A DNA stretch of 64,000 nucleotides from Sphaerosporella brunnea. Taxonomy: Eukaryota; Ascomycota; Pezizomycetes; Pezizales; Pyronemataceae. Positions 9,598 through 19,966 of this stretch are shown piece by piece. The position numbers were made by a program, and so were the translations under genes. The notes beneath the pieces are model-generated. The model was not told where the DNA came from and did no database searches. It saw only the letters and a list, made by a program, of their open reading frames with translations. The stretch's first letter is position 1. The number at the start of each line of letters is the position of its first letter. Location of the stretch: positions 1 to 64,000 of the forward strand of contig VXIS01000055.1 in NCBI GenBank assembly GCA_008704415.1. Reading direction: 5' to 3'.

Positions 9598-11600
9598 TCA
9601 ATTGGCGGGTTTCAAGCAAAGATCTCTGCCGTGGGCCAGCTGGTATTCGCAAAGGCCCTTCTGCAACGCCATTCCAAAAACACTGGCTATAGTCACCTGT
9701 AGGCCGAACTTCCGTTAGCCCTCATGATTCACTGATAGGATGGATTTCGTACCGACATCACATCCGGCGGCGCAATTGTCGAAAGAAGAAACTCCTTCAG
9801 CGCCTTGTCCTCACTGGTGCTTCGCCTGTACTCTTCAATACCACCCTCTGCGGGGTTCTCGAGAAGGCCTAATCCCTCCTCACGCGATTCCAGGCTGTCC
9901 CTGTACGGGCGATCCAAATGGCCGTTCTTCTCCCGAGCCTTATCGAGCGCTTCGAAGACCGCCGGTGGTAGATCGTGGTGCATGACCTTCCACTAATTTT
10001 CCATCAGCCACATCGCTTGACAAACAGCCATATGGAAGGAAGTATGTACGTATGTATTGCAAAATACAATACCTGCCATCAACCCTTGTAACCCAGAGAG
10101 AAAGATGACTCCCATTGGACCGTATAGAACACCTTTGTCTGGTGCTTCGGGTGAAGAGGCAACGTTCGATGTCATGCTCAAGCTATTCCCAGCCTGGAGT
10201 AGAAATACAACACCCTCGAGTATATTAAGCAACCAATATGCTTTGGTGGATCTCCTCTTGCCGCCTGGAAGTCGAAAAAGCCAGAAGGAAAACTTCCCTG
10301 CAAAACCGGCGAATTGACTGACAGTCAACTGTTTTGGGATGCTCAGTGGACCGGATTTCTGGGAATCGAGGGAAGAGAACAAACATAGAAAGGATAAAAT
10401 TCGCGACTCTCTTTGAAAATCCCCATCCAGCTGATTACATTGGAAAAATAAAAGGACCCTTCCTTAAGGGGCAGATAGAAGAGCAAAGTTGGAAAGATGC
10501 CCTAGACGGCTCATTAGTACGAGCACTTCTTCAAGGCATGTCCTTGCGATGTGAACTAACCTGGGTAACCAGATTTTCGACAAAGAAAATCGTTGCAAGA
10601 GGCAGCATGTAAGGCACAAACATAGGCTTAATGATGCACAGCTTGTCTCGCCACGGTAACTGCACGATACCTTCTTTCTCCTTCTCTGTGGCGCTTAGTG
10701 TTTCCACTTCGGGAGACGGAAGAACCCATGCGTAGCATAGCAGACAACTTGGAGGTGCAATAATGCCAATGGCCGTAATCGCCCAACCCGGAGTGTGCTG
10801 CAGTGTTGATGTCGCGAAGGTATAAAACCACGCACCGAGCATCGCAGCTGCACCGCTCCCGGCAGTGTATCCACCGAATGCGTACTTGTGGCCGTGAGGA
10901 TAACGAGCGCACAACATCTGCATCGACCTGCCATCCGGTCACCTTCTCGGCAATATGAGATGTATCAGAAGGCTGCTTACATGTCACCCAAATTTGAGCT
11001 CAAGGCAGCCAGCATGACACCCAGAACCCGGATTCCAATATTTTCGAAACCCGCCAGCAGCATTAATCCTATAAATGAAGATAGGGCGCATACTGCCAGC
11101 CTGAAGGTGTAGTTTACCTCTCTCGTCAAAGAATTCGGATCCTGGACTTTCACACGGCTCCAGCGATTGAAGAAACCAATAAACCGGGAATTCGTTGGTG
11201 TGTCGGGGAATTGTACCAGCGGCACGATTATGCGCGTAAGGATGGAAGGAATGCTATACGCGAAGAGAACCAGACCAGTCGGGGCCTTCTCGGCGACTAA
11301 ACTTTGAGCAAGTCAGTAATTCGAGAAGCACCAGGTATACCTAGGTATAGACGCTGCAAACCCTAGGCAGCTTCCCGTGGCCTAGAGACTCAAGAAAGCA
11401 TGTCCACAGGGTGCAGTGAACCTACTCATTTGCGGCTGTCACAATAAGGCTGTGATTGCATGGCCGTCTCAGTAAACGTTTCAGAAATTCCGCAGTGGGC
11501 CTTACCTGTACTGGATGGCGACAGCAGTCTCTATGAGGAGGAATCCCATCCCCAGTCTCACTTTCTTTGTGGCCCTCATTTCCACATCCTTGCTACTCAT
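9598..11600 (-). CDS. CLN3/battenin-family multi-pass membrane protein
   Basis: Eight exons: 11600-11506, 11449-11426, 11301-10981, 10927-10561, 10501-10385, 10328-10068, 9992-9753 and 9696-9598; 507 aa. The CLN3 (yeast Btn1) family are vacuolar or lysosomal transporter-like proteins distantly related to MFS carriers. Family-like blocks appear in order: IVTAANDLV...TGLVLFAYSIPSIL near the N-terminus, IRVLGVMLAALSSNLGD, GYTAGSGAAAMLGAWFY, PYMLPLATIFFVENLVTQG, REFYPFY and a FLSGLQGLMAG helix. The model ends with a short helix and LAHGRDLCLKPAN. Exon 2 is only 24 bp. All joins keep frame, so the gene looks intact. It may be a second CLN3 paralogue serving the neighbouring cluster, or just an unrelated neighbour. 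The 5'-most ATG is taken; a second lies seven codons downstream. Confidence 0.75.
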
Positions 11601-12171
11601 TTCTGCACTTCAGGTAATTTTGCTGCTGATTTCCAAAGAGTTGCTGGGAGGATACAGGCGGAAGGAAGCCCAGGGGTTGTAGATGGGGAGCGCCCGAGTC
11701 AGGAACTGGTTGTTTGTCTCTTTCTGCCGCTCGAGGACAATATTTAGGGAAGAATATAACGCGTTGAGTCTGGCGATAATAGCGATATGGTGGCGAAGGT
11801 CAAAATTGAGCCATTTGCCAACCTCAGCCTCCGCGATGACATGAAGGGTATCCCCTAGTTATGGGTCGAAGCGTAAGGTGTGGGGGGCGGGGGGGGGGGG
11901 AGTCTGGCGCGCGCTGATTGTTGCGGTCTGCCGCTCCGTGGTGCCTCAAAGTTGAGCTTACACAGCAAGCACAGCCGGCATGTGCAAACGTACATGATCT
12001 CCGCCTTGCTGCGGCATCGATATAATTCCATTCAGCGGAAGATAGGTAGCCCAACGAGAGAGCAAGCACTTCTTCAATTCCACCGAAGTGAGGGAACACG
12101 CAGTGTATTTTACAAACGCAACGAAAAGAACACCGTTTACATGGTACTTAAGAAGTACTCAATGTACGTAG
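11601..12171. other. Intergenic between CLN3-like gene and AKR pseudogene
   Basis: Contains the CLN3-like promoter and a G-rich tract at 11882-11900. No gene is seen. Confidence 0.5.
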
Positions 12172-13732
12172 CTACTTCATACCTCTGCTACATTCGGCGG
12201 ATCGCGGAGCCAGCGTACCCTTAGCTTCTTGGTCCATGGCGTCCAGTGTTGCCACCTCCGCAGCTGTGAGAGTGAGACTGTAGGCATCAGCGTTCTCCTG
12301 GATCCTTTCTGAGTGATCGCTTTTTGGGAGAGGGATGAAATCGTGCCGCAGGGGCTACCGCAACAGAACTTGTGCTGGTGTGGCGTTGTGTTCGTTGGCA
12401 ATCTCCAAAAGCTCAGGATGGTCCGAAAACTTTCCGCCAGCGAAAGGACAGTAAGCTTCCAGTTGTATCCCGTTCGCCTTGCAGTATTCAACGATCGGTC
12501 GTTGCTGGCAAAAAAGGTGGAGCTGCGGGCAGATAAGTTTGGCCACAGCGTGTATGGCCACACTCTATCCAAGGCTGGCTCACGTACAACCACCTCTATC
12601 TGATTTGCAGCCGGCATGGCCGAAGAATACCGCTTCATCTCCTCCAAATGTCGGACTCCACTCAATCGTTCCAGCATTGTGAATCCAAGTCTTTTGTGAG
12701 GATCTAGAATAATGATCACTCAGTAATTGCTAACACCAATACCGTATTATCTCGGCCATAAGGCAATTTCGACGGCGCGAAACTAGTGGAAGCCGACCAG
12801 TAAGGAGGCGCCTGGAGAAAGGTGGTGGGTGAAGAAAAAATTAGTAAGTAAAGTTCGCGTGACAGAAACCCTTAAACAGCATCGAGAAGGAGACCATAGC
12901 GACGACTGCCGCAGCCAACGCCTCAGCAGCAACCTCACACAGCAGCTAGCAACACTGCGCTTCAGTAATTGCCCATTTTGGAGCCAAAAACAGTGGAACA
13001 AGTAGTGCTGGTTTGTCTACCTTGCCGGACCGGTGCGCTCACGGTTAACTGGAGCCTGGGTTTTAGATCAGCGGTCTATTTTTGCAACGGGATACTGCAC
13101 ACAGTTACTTGAAATAAATTTTGGTGGAGTTCTTTAAAGGATGTGTCGCAGAGCGATGTTGCGGCGTGAGCCGTCTCCATCGCGTCTCCATATACGTCAC
13201 GCGCTAAGATTTTCTTCGCCCACCACCTTTCTCCAGGCGCCTCCTTACTGGTCGGCTTCCACTAGTTTCGCGCCGTCGAAATTGCCTTATGGCCGAGATA
13301 ATACGGTAGCCCTCGTGCCGCCTTCTTCCTTCGGCTTTTCCAAAGCCAGCCACGTCTCTTCCCGGCCGGCTTGCCGGACCGCTGCTAGGTGTTTGTATCA
13401 AGAACAAATCAACATACCCGGCCCGAGTTCCTTGACACTCCGACGACACCGTTCAAGAGTCTTTTCGAGCCCACCGCACGGCAATAAAATTTTAGTGGTG
13501 ATGAAGATCTTCACGCGGGGTATTCCAGCCTCCCGCACAGCCTCACCAACCTGCGCTTCGTTCTCATAGTATTGGGCAGTATGGCGCGATAGCCCTGACG
13601 CAATGCTTCAAGGCATGATGCTTTGCAGACATGCGGGGGCGACTGATAGACACCGAAACCGAGGTGTGGGCGGCGTCTCTGAGTATTGGGGATCTTGACA
13701 GTCGACTGAAGTATGAGTTCCAGGGCTGCCAT
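12172..13732 (-). pseudogene. Aldo/keto reductase pseudogene split by a foldback element
   Basis: The minus strand starts with a good AKR N-terminus (STVKIPNT...LGFGVYQSPP...CLEALRQGYR). The frame then shifts before AQYYENEAQVGEAVREAGIP, again before YVDLFLIQTPSSGP, and again before ETWLALEKPKEEGGTRA. The IGVSN block expected next is cut by an inserted element (12742-13306). After it, VRHLEEMKRY, NQIE, CQQRPIVEYCKANGIQLEAY, a TAG stop after AQVLLR, and FIPLPKSDHSERIQENAD can be read in different frames down to a TAG at 12172. AKRs reduce aldehydes or ketones with NADPH. The intact ancestor would have acted near the NRPS-like reductase and mycosporine genes. Multiple lesions make a functional product very unlikely. 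Confidence 0.85.
12742..13306. mobile_element. Foldback/MITE-like element with ~97-bp terminal inverted repeats and TA target duplication
   Basis: The ends CCGTATTATCTCGGCC... and ...CCGAGATAATACGG are inverted repeats. The left arm (12742-12838) matches the right arm (13210-13306) in reverse complement with one mismatch, and weaker similarity continues inward. TA dinucleotides flank both ends (12740-12741 and 13307-13308). Removing the element plus one TA joins the aldo/keto reductase codons for TRA-IGVSN, so this is a clean insertion. The roughly 370-bp core shows no transposase reading frame. A TA duplication fits Tc1/mariner/pogo-type mobilisation in trans. I do not recognise the family. 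Confidence 0.85.
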
Positions 13733-14272
13733 TGTGTCGGTGTGCAACTTCATGAGCAAACATGGATGAGTCAGGATGACGATGATTCGCCCAGAGGATA
13801 GATAGATGCTGCCTAGATGTATGACATCATGATAATATCTGGGTTTGGCCTCGGTTTCCGGCCAGCTTCTGGCCGCATATGGTGCACGGAAGCCACTTTG
13901 TTTTGTGGTAAAAGTATGCTCGGGCCCAGCCACAATATAGTTCAATGGAAGGCCCGGGACATCGAATGATGGACCGTGCGGTCGGTTACTTTGACTGTAA
14001 AAGACCGCCACTCCCCGCTCAAAGAGAGACTCGCAGACTTATCCCTCAGACGGTGGGTATTGGAACCTTCACAAGTGAGCAAAACACCCAAATCCTCCAT
14101 GTGTAACCTACCTGCCGCTGACATGCAAGAGCTTCCCATAGACATTCACCTTCCCTGACACTGTTATCGGGCATATTTGAGAAAGCAAAACTCTACAACA
14201 ACTCGGTAAATACGTCCGAGCATCCCACAGTGCAATGGATATGAGTGCCATCACCATCGTATTTGCTTCAGG
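13733..14272. other. Divergent spacer between AKR pseudogene and NRPS-like gene
   Basis: Shared upstream region of the pseudogene (minus) and the NRPS-like gene (plus). No additional gene is recognisable; the open frames here have no domain. Confidence 0.5.
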
Positions 14273-17200
14273 ATGCAATCTCAGGTCCCTCATTTCTTTG
14301 TTGCTACTCTTGGTGATGCCCAGCGTATCAATAGCGTTCATCCGCACGGTATCACCACTATCAACCAACTCATCTTACGCCGAGCTCGAACGACTCCTGA
14401 TGCAGTAGCTGTGGGCATGAGCATTCCGCTCTCTGGGGCTGAGAATAGTGAGAGATGGGGAACGATCCTCTACTGTATGTGCATGATCCCTGAGCCCGGG
14501 AACAACAGGATGGCTCACAAGCTCGTGAAACAGCGTACTCACAACTCTTGAGAGCAATCACTGCGGCTGCCCATCGCCTATCAGCGCATCTACCCCCAGC
14601 GAAGGAGTTGCCAGACAAAAACCATGGACCTGTAGTTGGAATCCTCTCGGAGAGTTCGTGGGATATGCTGTTGTGTTTCTTTGGTTTGATTAGAATGGGA
14701 TACACAGTTCTTTTGATAGCGTAAGAGTATTACGATCTGTTTTTTTTCTTCTTTTTTTCAGAGTGCTAACGTCGGGAAGTCCTCAGTGTGATGCTCGTGC
14801 GATACGTCACCTCGTGGTGACTACTTCGGCCAAGATGCTTTTGTACTCGCGCCACCTTGCCAGTCTGGAACTCGCCGCAGCTGTCGGGGATATATGCAGC
14901 CACGAGCCACTGCCGATTCATGAAAGGGAAGATGTGCAGTTTCCTCATGATTGGTGGCCAACGCCCGAATTTGTCCAGCCGTCAACACCCGCATATATTC
15001 ATGCCTCAGGAACCTCCAGCGGCCTGCCAACCCCGATCCCACAAAATCATGCCTCGGCGACGGTCCACCTTCCGTCTCTAATGCCGCAGAAACCGGTCTC
15101 GACGTTAACGACTAGCCCACTTTATCACGGAGGAATTGCAGATGTGATGCGGTCCTTGATGTCGTGTTCAATGATTTGGCTGTTTCCGCCGATGGTTCCC
15201 TTGACTCCACAGAATCTCCTCCGAGCTGTCATTGCGGCAGATGAAAGGCTTCCTGCGTCCCCAATCAAGCTCTTCACAGGAGCGCCGTACGTCCTGAGGA
15301 TGTGTCTCGCTGATGAGCAGTGTCTGGCAGCCTTGAGGAACATGGACATGGTTGGATATGGGGGTGCCCCGCTGCCTGAGAATAGCGGCAACGCGCTGGT
15401 GGCCAACGGTGTAAAGCTAGTCAGCCGATTCGGAATCGCTGAATGCGGATGTAGGCCCAACAACTCTTCCCCCTTTCATCACATGTTGACCAAAGTGAAC
15501 AGTTTTGATGAGCTCCTACCGGAACTTTGAACTTGATAAAGCGTGGAATTACCTCCGGGTACCGCCAAGCACGGATCATTTATCTTTCGAGTCCCTGCAC
15601 GATGGCACCCGAGAGCTCGTTGTGCTTCCCGGCTGGCCTTACATGGTGCGTTTTACATTTCGGTTGCTTGTTCTTCATAGGGACTCACTCGTATGTCAGG
15701 CACGACAAAACCGGCCGGACGGTTCCTTCGCAACCTCTGATTTGTTTCAACCGCACCCCATAATTCTCCGTGCCTACAAGTATGTCACCCGCAGCGATTC
15801 TACTGTGGTTTTGCTCAACGACACGAAGTTTGACCCTGTGCCGATCGAGGACTCGCTCCGACAGCTGGACTGGGTTGACGAGGCAATTGTGTTCGGCCAA
15901 AACCAGGACTGCCCAGGGGTCTTACTCTTTCCGAATCGCCCAGGGAACGCTTATATCAGCTTTAAGGATCGGTTGTCTGCGATCAACACCGCGTTACCGT
16001 CTGATGCACAAATCCCTCCGGAGCTGGTGATAGTTATCCCTTTCGGAAGGGGCTGGCCCAGGAGTAGCAAGGGCACTGCACTGCGGAATAAGGCTGAAGA
16101 GGCTTTTTTGAAAGAAATAACACAGGCGCGTTATCAGTTCGAACATGGGAGTCCGAACCATCGGGGGGTAATCGCTGGGTCGCTGTGGTATGGCCCCGGT
16201 GATATGGAAAGGGTACTGTCTGCAATTGTTGCCCAAAGGCTCAAGCGGACCGTCGGTCTGGACGATGACTTGTTCTTGGCAGGAGTGGACTCTATCATGG
16301 CAGCGAGCATACGGAGGGAGCTAATGACACAGTTTGGCACGTCCCTACCTGAAAATATCCTCTTTGAGCAACGAACAGTCCAGAAGTCAATCGTCCACCC
16401 TATGATGATGCGTGGATACTAACAGTGTATAGTCTCACCAACTTTCTGATCGCTCTTCTTAAAGGGCTAATCAAAGTGGAACCAGTGGATAAGGAGAAGA
16501 AGCACGAGCTCAAGGTGATGCAGGAGATGCTTGGAACTATCCAAAGTGTGGAACAAACGGGGGGCAAGCCGCAAGTTGTGGTATGTATCGCCCAAGTAAA
16601 TTCTGGACCACCAACTGACCAGCTCCCAGCTCCTCACCGGCGTTACCGGTGCCCTCGGAGCTCACGTCCTCAGAGCCCTCATCCAAATAGGCGTCAAAAA
16701 GATCATCTGTCTCTGCCGAGCCACCAATGCTTCAGAAGCCTCAAGTCGCCTCGTACAAAGCTTTCAAAAGCGAAAGATCCCACTTGCATGGGCGCAGGAT
16801 ACCTCCGTTCGAGCCAGCATCTGTTCTCTTCCCGAGAAAAATCTTGGACTTCCCGTAGAGTTATATGCTGAGTTGGCATCGGAAGTCACTACCATCATCC
16901 ACTGCGCTTGGCCCGTCAACTTTCTGGCTCCATTTCATGCTTTCGAACCGATAATAGAGGGTACTAAAAACTTATTGGAGATTGCTAACACCGGAACAAA
17001 GAAGAGATTCGTATTTTGCTCCTCCACGGCCTCTGTTATTCGTACACCCTCGCCCATCAGGGAAGAGGTCTCCGACAACCCGGAACATGCATCCCCGCTC
17101 GGCTACAGCCGCTCGAAATGGGTTGCCGAAGGCCTTGTCCGTCGTGCCGGAGGCGAGGTGATTCGTCTCGGCCAGCTGTCTGGCGATAGTAAAGAGGGGA

Positions 17201-17740
17201 TCTGGAATCCTGAGGAAAGCTGGCCCATGCTACTCAGCACGCTCCAGCAGGTTGGATGTCTCCCAGCGCTGGACGAAAATGTGCAATGGCTCCCCGTCGA
17301 TATAGCTGCCGAGGCGGTTTCTCGGATTGCGGTCAGGCGCAAGGAAGAATTTGAGGATAGGAAAGTCTGGCATGTTCTTAATTCCCATGCGGTTCCGTGG
17401 AAGAGGGTACTTAATGCCCTTGAGAACTGGTGCGGATGTATCAGGAGGGTTCCACAATTGGAGTGGGTTAATGCATTGGAACACGGTGAGAGATGCGGCC
17501 AGACCGTAAAGCTTATGGGGCTTTGGAAGGAGGCGGTGAGTTTCTGTCGCTTTTGCCCCTAGGATTAGTGGCTGATTCAAACAATAGTACGGCAACGAGG
17601 AGAAGAAGGATCCAGAACCTGTTTTTGAGGTTCGGAATATGGACCTTGTGTGGCCTGGCTTTGGGGATGGGAAGGCGTTGGAGGAAGGGTATTTTTACAA
17701 GATCTTCGAGGGACTGGGGCTCGGGAGGAAGTTTACTTAG
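14273..17740 (+). CDS. NRPS-like carboxylate reductase (adenylation-thiolation-thioester reductase)
   Basis: Eight exons: 14273-14474, 14534-14720, 14762-15450, 15503-15645, 15700-16385, 16433-16580, 16630-17535 and 17588-17740; 1037 aa, the usual size for A-T-R enzymes. The adenylation domain starts at TINQLILRRARTTPDAVAVG and has the A3-like loop ASGTSSGLPTP, A5 FGIAECG, A7 NRPDGSFATSD and the A10 lysine Lys531 in RSSKGTALRNK. The carrier serine is Ser605 (GVDSIMAAS). The reductase domain has TGVTGALG (from residue 688) and the YxxxK pair Tyr844/Lys848 (GYSRSK). Such enzymes activate a carboxylic acid, tether it and release an aldehyde or alcohol with NADPH. The domain order and catalytic residues look intact. 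The substrate is unknown. The second intron (41 bp) is short and leaves a VLTSG insertion, so that junction is least certain. Confidence 0.88.
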
Positions 17741-17987
17741 AATATCAAGCCTGGGATTGGCCAAAATTGTGATTGTAGCCTCGTTCGACTGAATCTTGGA
17801 GGCTATCTCATTGTTTTGATGATGAAAGTATATGCACATAAAAGTTGTCCTTTGTAGAAATCATTGGCAGCACATTTCTAGTGACCCAACCCTGGCGACA
17901 CGGTAAAATAAGCAAGCATGACCTGCGCGTCTCCCAAGTTTCGAGCCTTCCTCCCTCAACCCTTTCACACTCTCCGCTGCAATCAAG

Positions 17988-19190
17988 ATGGAAGACGAAA
18001 CGTACCTTGGATCGACACAATACCGCTATTTCACCTTCACTCCCTCAAAGCTCTCCCAAATCCGACAACGCACGAACCAGCTCGCGACACAGCACCTAAA
18101 CGAGTCCATCCAATCCGCGATCCAAGCAGGCGACCTCTCGGACAGCGGCCAAGACCTTCTCGAGCGTGAACCCCTCACCGCCGAAGAGGAGCTCAAACTC
18201 GTCTCCTACTACATCACGCAGAGCGTCGCCATCTGTGACCACTTCCGCACGGGTTCCGCAGTTAAGGCGACTACGCTCATCTTTCTGCAGCGCATCTACC
18301 TCCGCATCTCGCCGCTGCAGATCCATCCGAAAACGTTACTCCTGCCTATACTCTACTTGGCTTTCAAGAGCGAAAATGGCGTCACCAGTGCTAGCTGGTT
18401 CATTCGCACCGCCGCTGAGGCCGGACTTACCATCACTAGGGAGGAACTACTCACCCCCGAAATCGACCTCGCTATGAACCTCCGCTGGGCTTTCCAGGTT
18501 CTGCACCCATATCGCGGCATCGAGGGTGTTAAGCTGGAGCTCCTCGCTATGCAGGCGGGAACGTACCGAGGCCCCGCGGGGGAGACGGCTCCACCATTTG
18601 AGGGCACCCGCGACCGCATCGAAAGGGCATGTGGACGTGCGCGCATTCTACTTACCGGTCCGGCGCTGTGCACAGACGTTTACTTTTTGTACACGCCGTC
18701 ACAGATTGCGATGGCGGGGATATGGGTGCAAGATGGGGGGTTGATCGAGTACTTCCTTGGAGTCAAGATCAAGGATGAGGCGGTGAGACAGAGGCTGCTG
18801 AAGGTGATCAGAGAGTGCGGGGAAAGACATCTACTGGCTACAAAGGACGCACCGAATCCTTACCCTGGATTACTGCTTAGGCTGCCGCAGAACGGTGTAC
18901 CGATCAGTGTTGAAATTCCGCCTGAACTTAAGAAGGAGGTGGGTTTTGTGATTGCAATTTGTTTCTGTGGACGGGCTAGAGTTGAATGCTGACTGAATGA
19001 GCAGGCAGTGAGAATCGACAAAAAACTGTTCCATCTCAAGAAACCGTTGAAAGAGGCGAAAGGGAAACATCCTCCTGCCACCGACACCTCTGAGGAAGAG
19101 CGCAGGGCCAAGAAACGGAAGCTCGAGAAGGAAAATAGAGATAAGGACGATGTATTCGGCGGTGGCGGCATGATAAAGCGGAAACAATAG
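17988..19190 (+). CDS. CCL1: Cyclin H/Ccl1-like subunit of TFIIH kinase
   Basis: Two exons, 17988-18938 and 19005-19190 (66-bp intron); 378 aa. The N-terminus (GSTQYRYFTFTPSKLSQIRQRTN) resembles the cyclin H/Ccl1 start. The first cyclin fold follows (LVSYYITQSVAICDHF...AVKATTLIFLQRIYL...LPILYLAFKSE) and then the second (RACGRARILLTGPALCTDVYFLYTPSQIAMAGIW). The C-terminus is Lys/Glu-rich and probably disordered. Cyclin H activates the Cdk7/Kin28 kinase of TFIIK, which phosphorylates the RNA polymerase II C-terminal domain. The start is the first ATG before the conserved block. A cyclin C/L-type transcriptional cyclin is the alternative, but the N-terminal motif favours Ccl1. Confidence 0.82.
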
Positions 19191-19966
19191 AAGAGCTAGG
19201 AGTCAGGAGATCGATTGCTTGCCAGTTCTTCTTTTTCTTTTGTTTCTGGGTTTGCGGGAATGGCGTTTTTGGAAGACCTTTTGTTTGAAAGCAGAAAGTA
19301 CATACATACTGGTTGTTCTCTGTATATCATGTATCATTGGGCATTAACTACGCTGCTTCCCAGCGATGTTCGATGACCATCGCTCACGGCAGTCGCATGC
19401 GAGTGCCATGATGTGATCAGCAGCAGTCCCTTCTCGTCGCGTCGATGCCAGAACCTGCACTCAGCCTTCATTCTTCGCGTGACCCGTCTCTGCACGCAGT
19501 TGCATAGCATATCTCCTGCAATTGCTGCAATTGCTGCAATTGCCCCCACAATGCACTCAGCCAGCCTAGCCAAGCATGCGAGCAGAAAGCCCGCTGAGTC
19601 AGCCGGCTGCTGCCAAAAGGGAAAGGGTGCAGTCTCGCAATTCAGCGTCTGCCGGCCGTCGCGCGCTTCAGGAGCTTCACGAGTCAACGTCAGTCCCCAG
19701 CGCGTGCGCCGTCCCAAGCTGCATGCTTCTTTTTTAGTGCCCCGAACCTCACAGCTGAGGCAATCCTCAATCCCACCACCACTACCGCTACCACTACCAC
19801 TACCACTACCCCCCCCACAACCGACAAAACCTCCCCTCTTCAGTAAACAACTGCGAGTAGAAGAGAACTGCCTATCGCATTGCTTCAGCGCTCGCCGATT
19901 GCTCGCTCTTTCGCCGAACGCGTCCGTCAGACACCTTCTACGCGTCCACAATCCCAAAACTCCACG
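19191..19966. other. Intergenic upstream of the RSC9-like gene
   Basis: No gene seen. Contains a short tandem repeat of a 9-bp unit (CTGCAATTG) near 19515-19543 and a CCACTA/CCGCTA-type repeat near 19780-19810, which produce artificial low-complexity frames on both strands. Confidence 0.5.

Noticed and set aside
12740..13308. Reading the inverted-repeat arm as part of the AKR coding sequence (it can be translated as NFDGAKLVEA)
   Set aside because: Removing the whole element with one TA restores the conserved IGVSN block exactly, so the arm is inserted DNA and the translation is chance.
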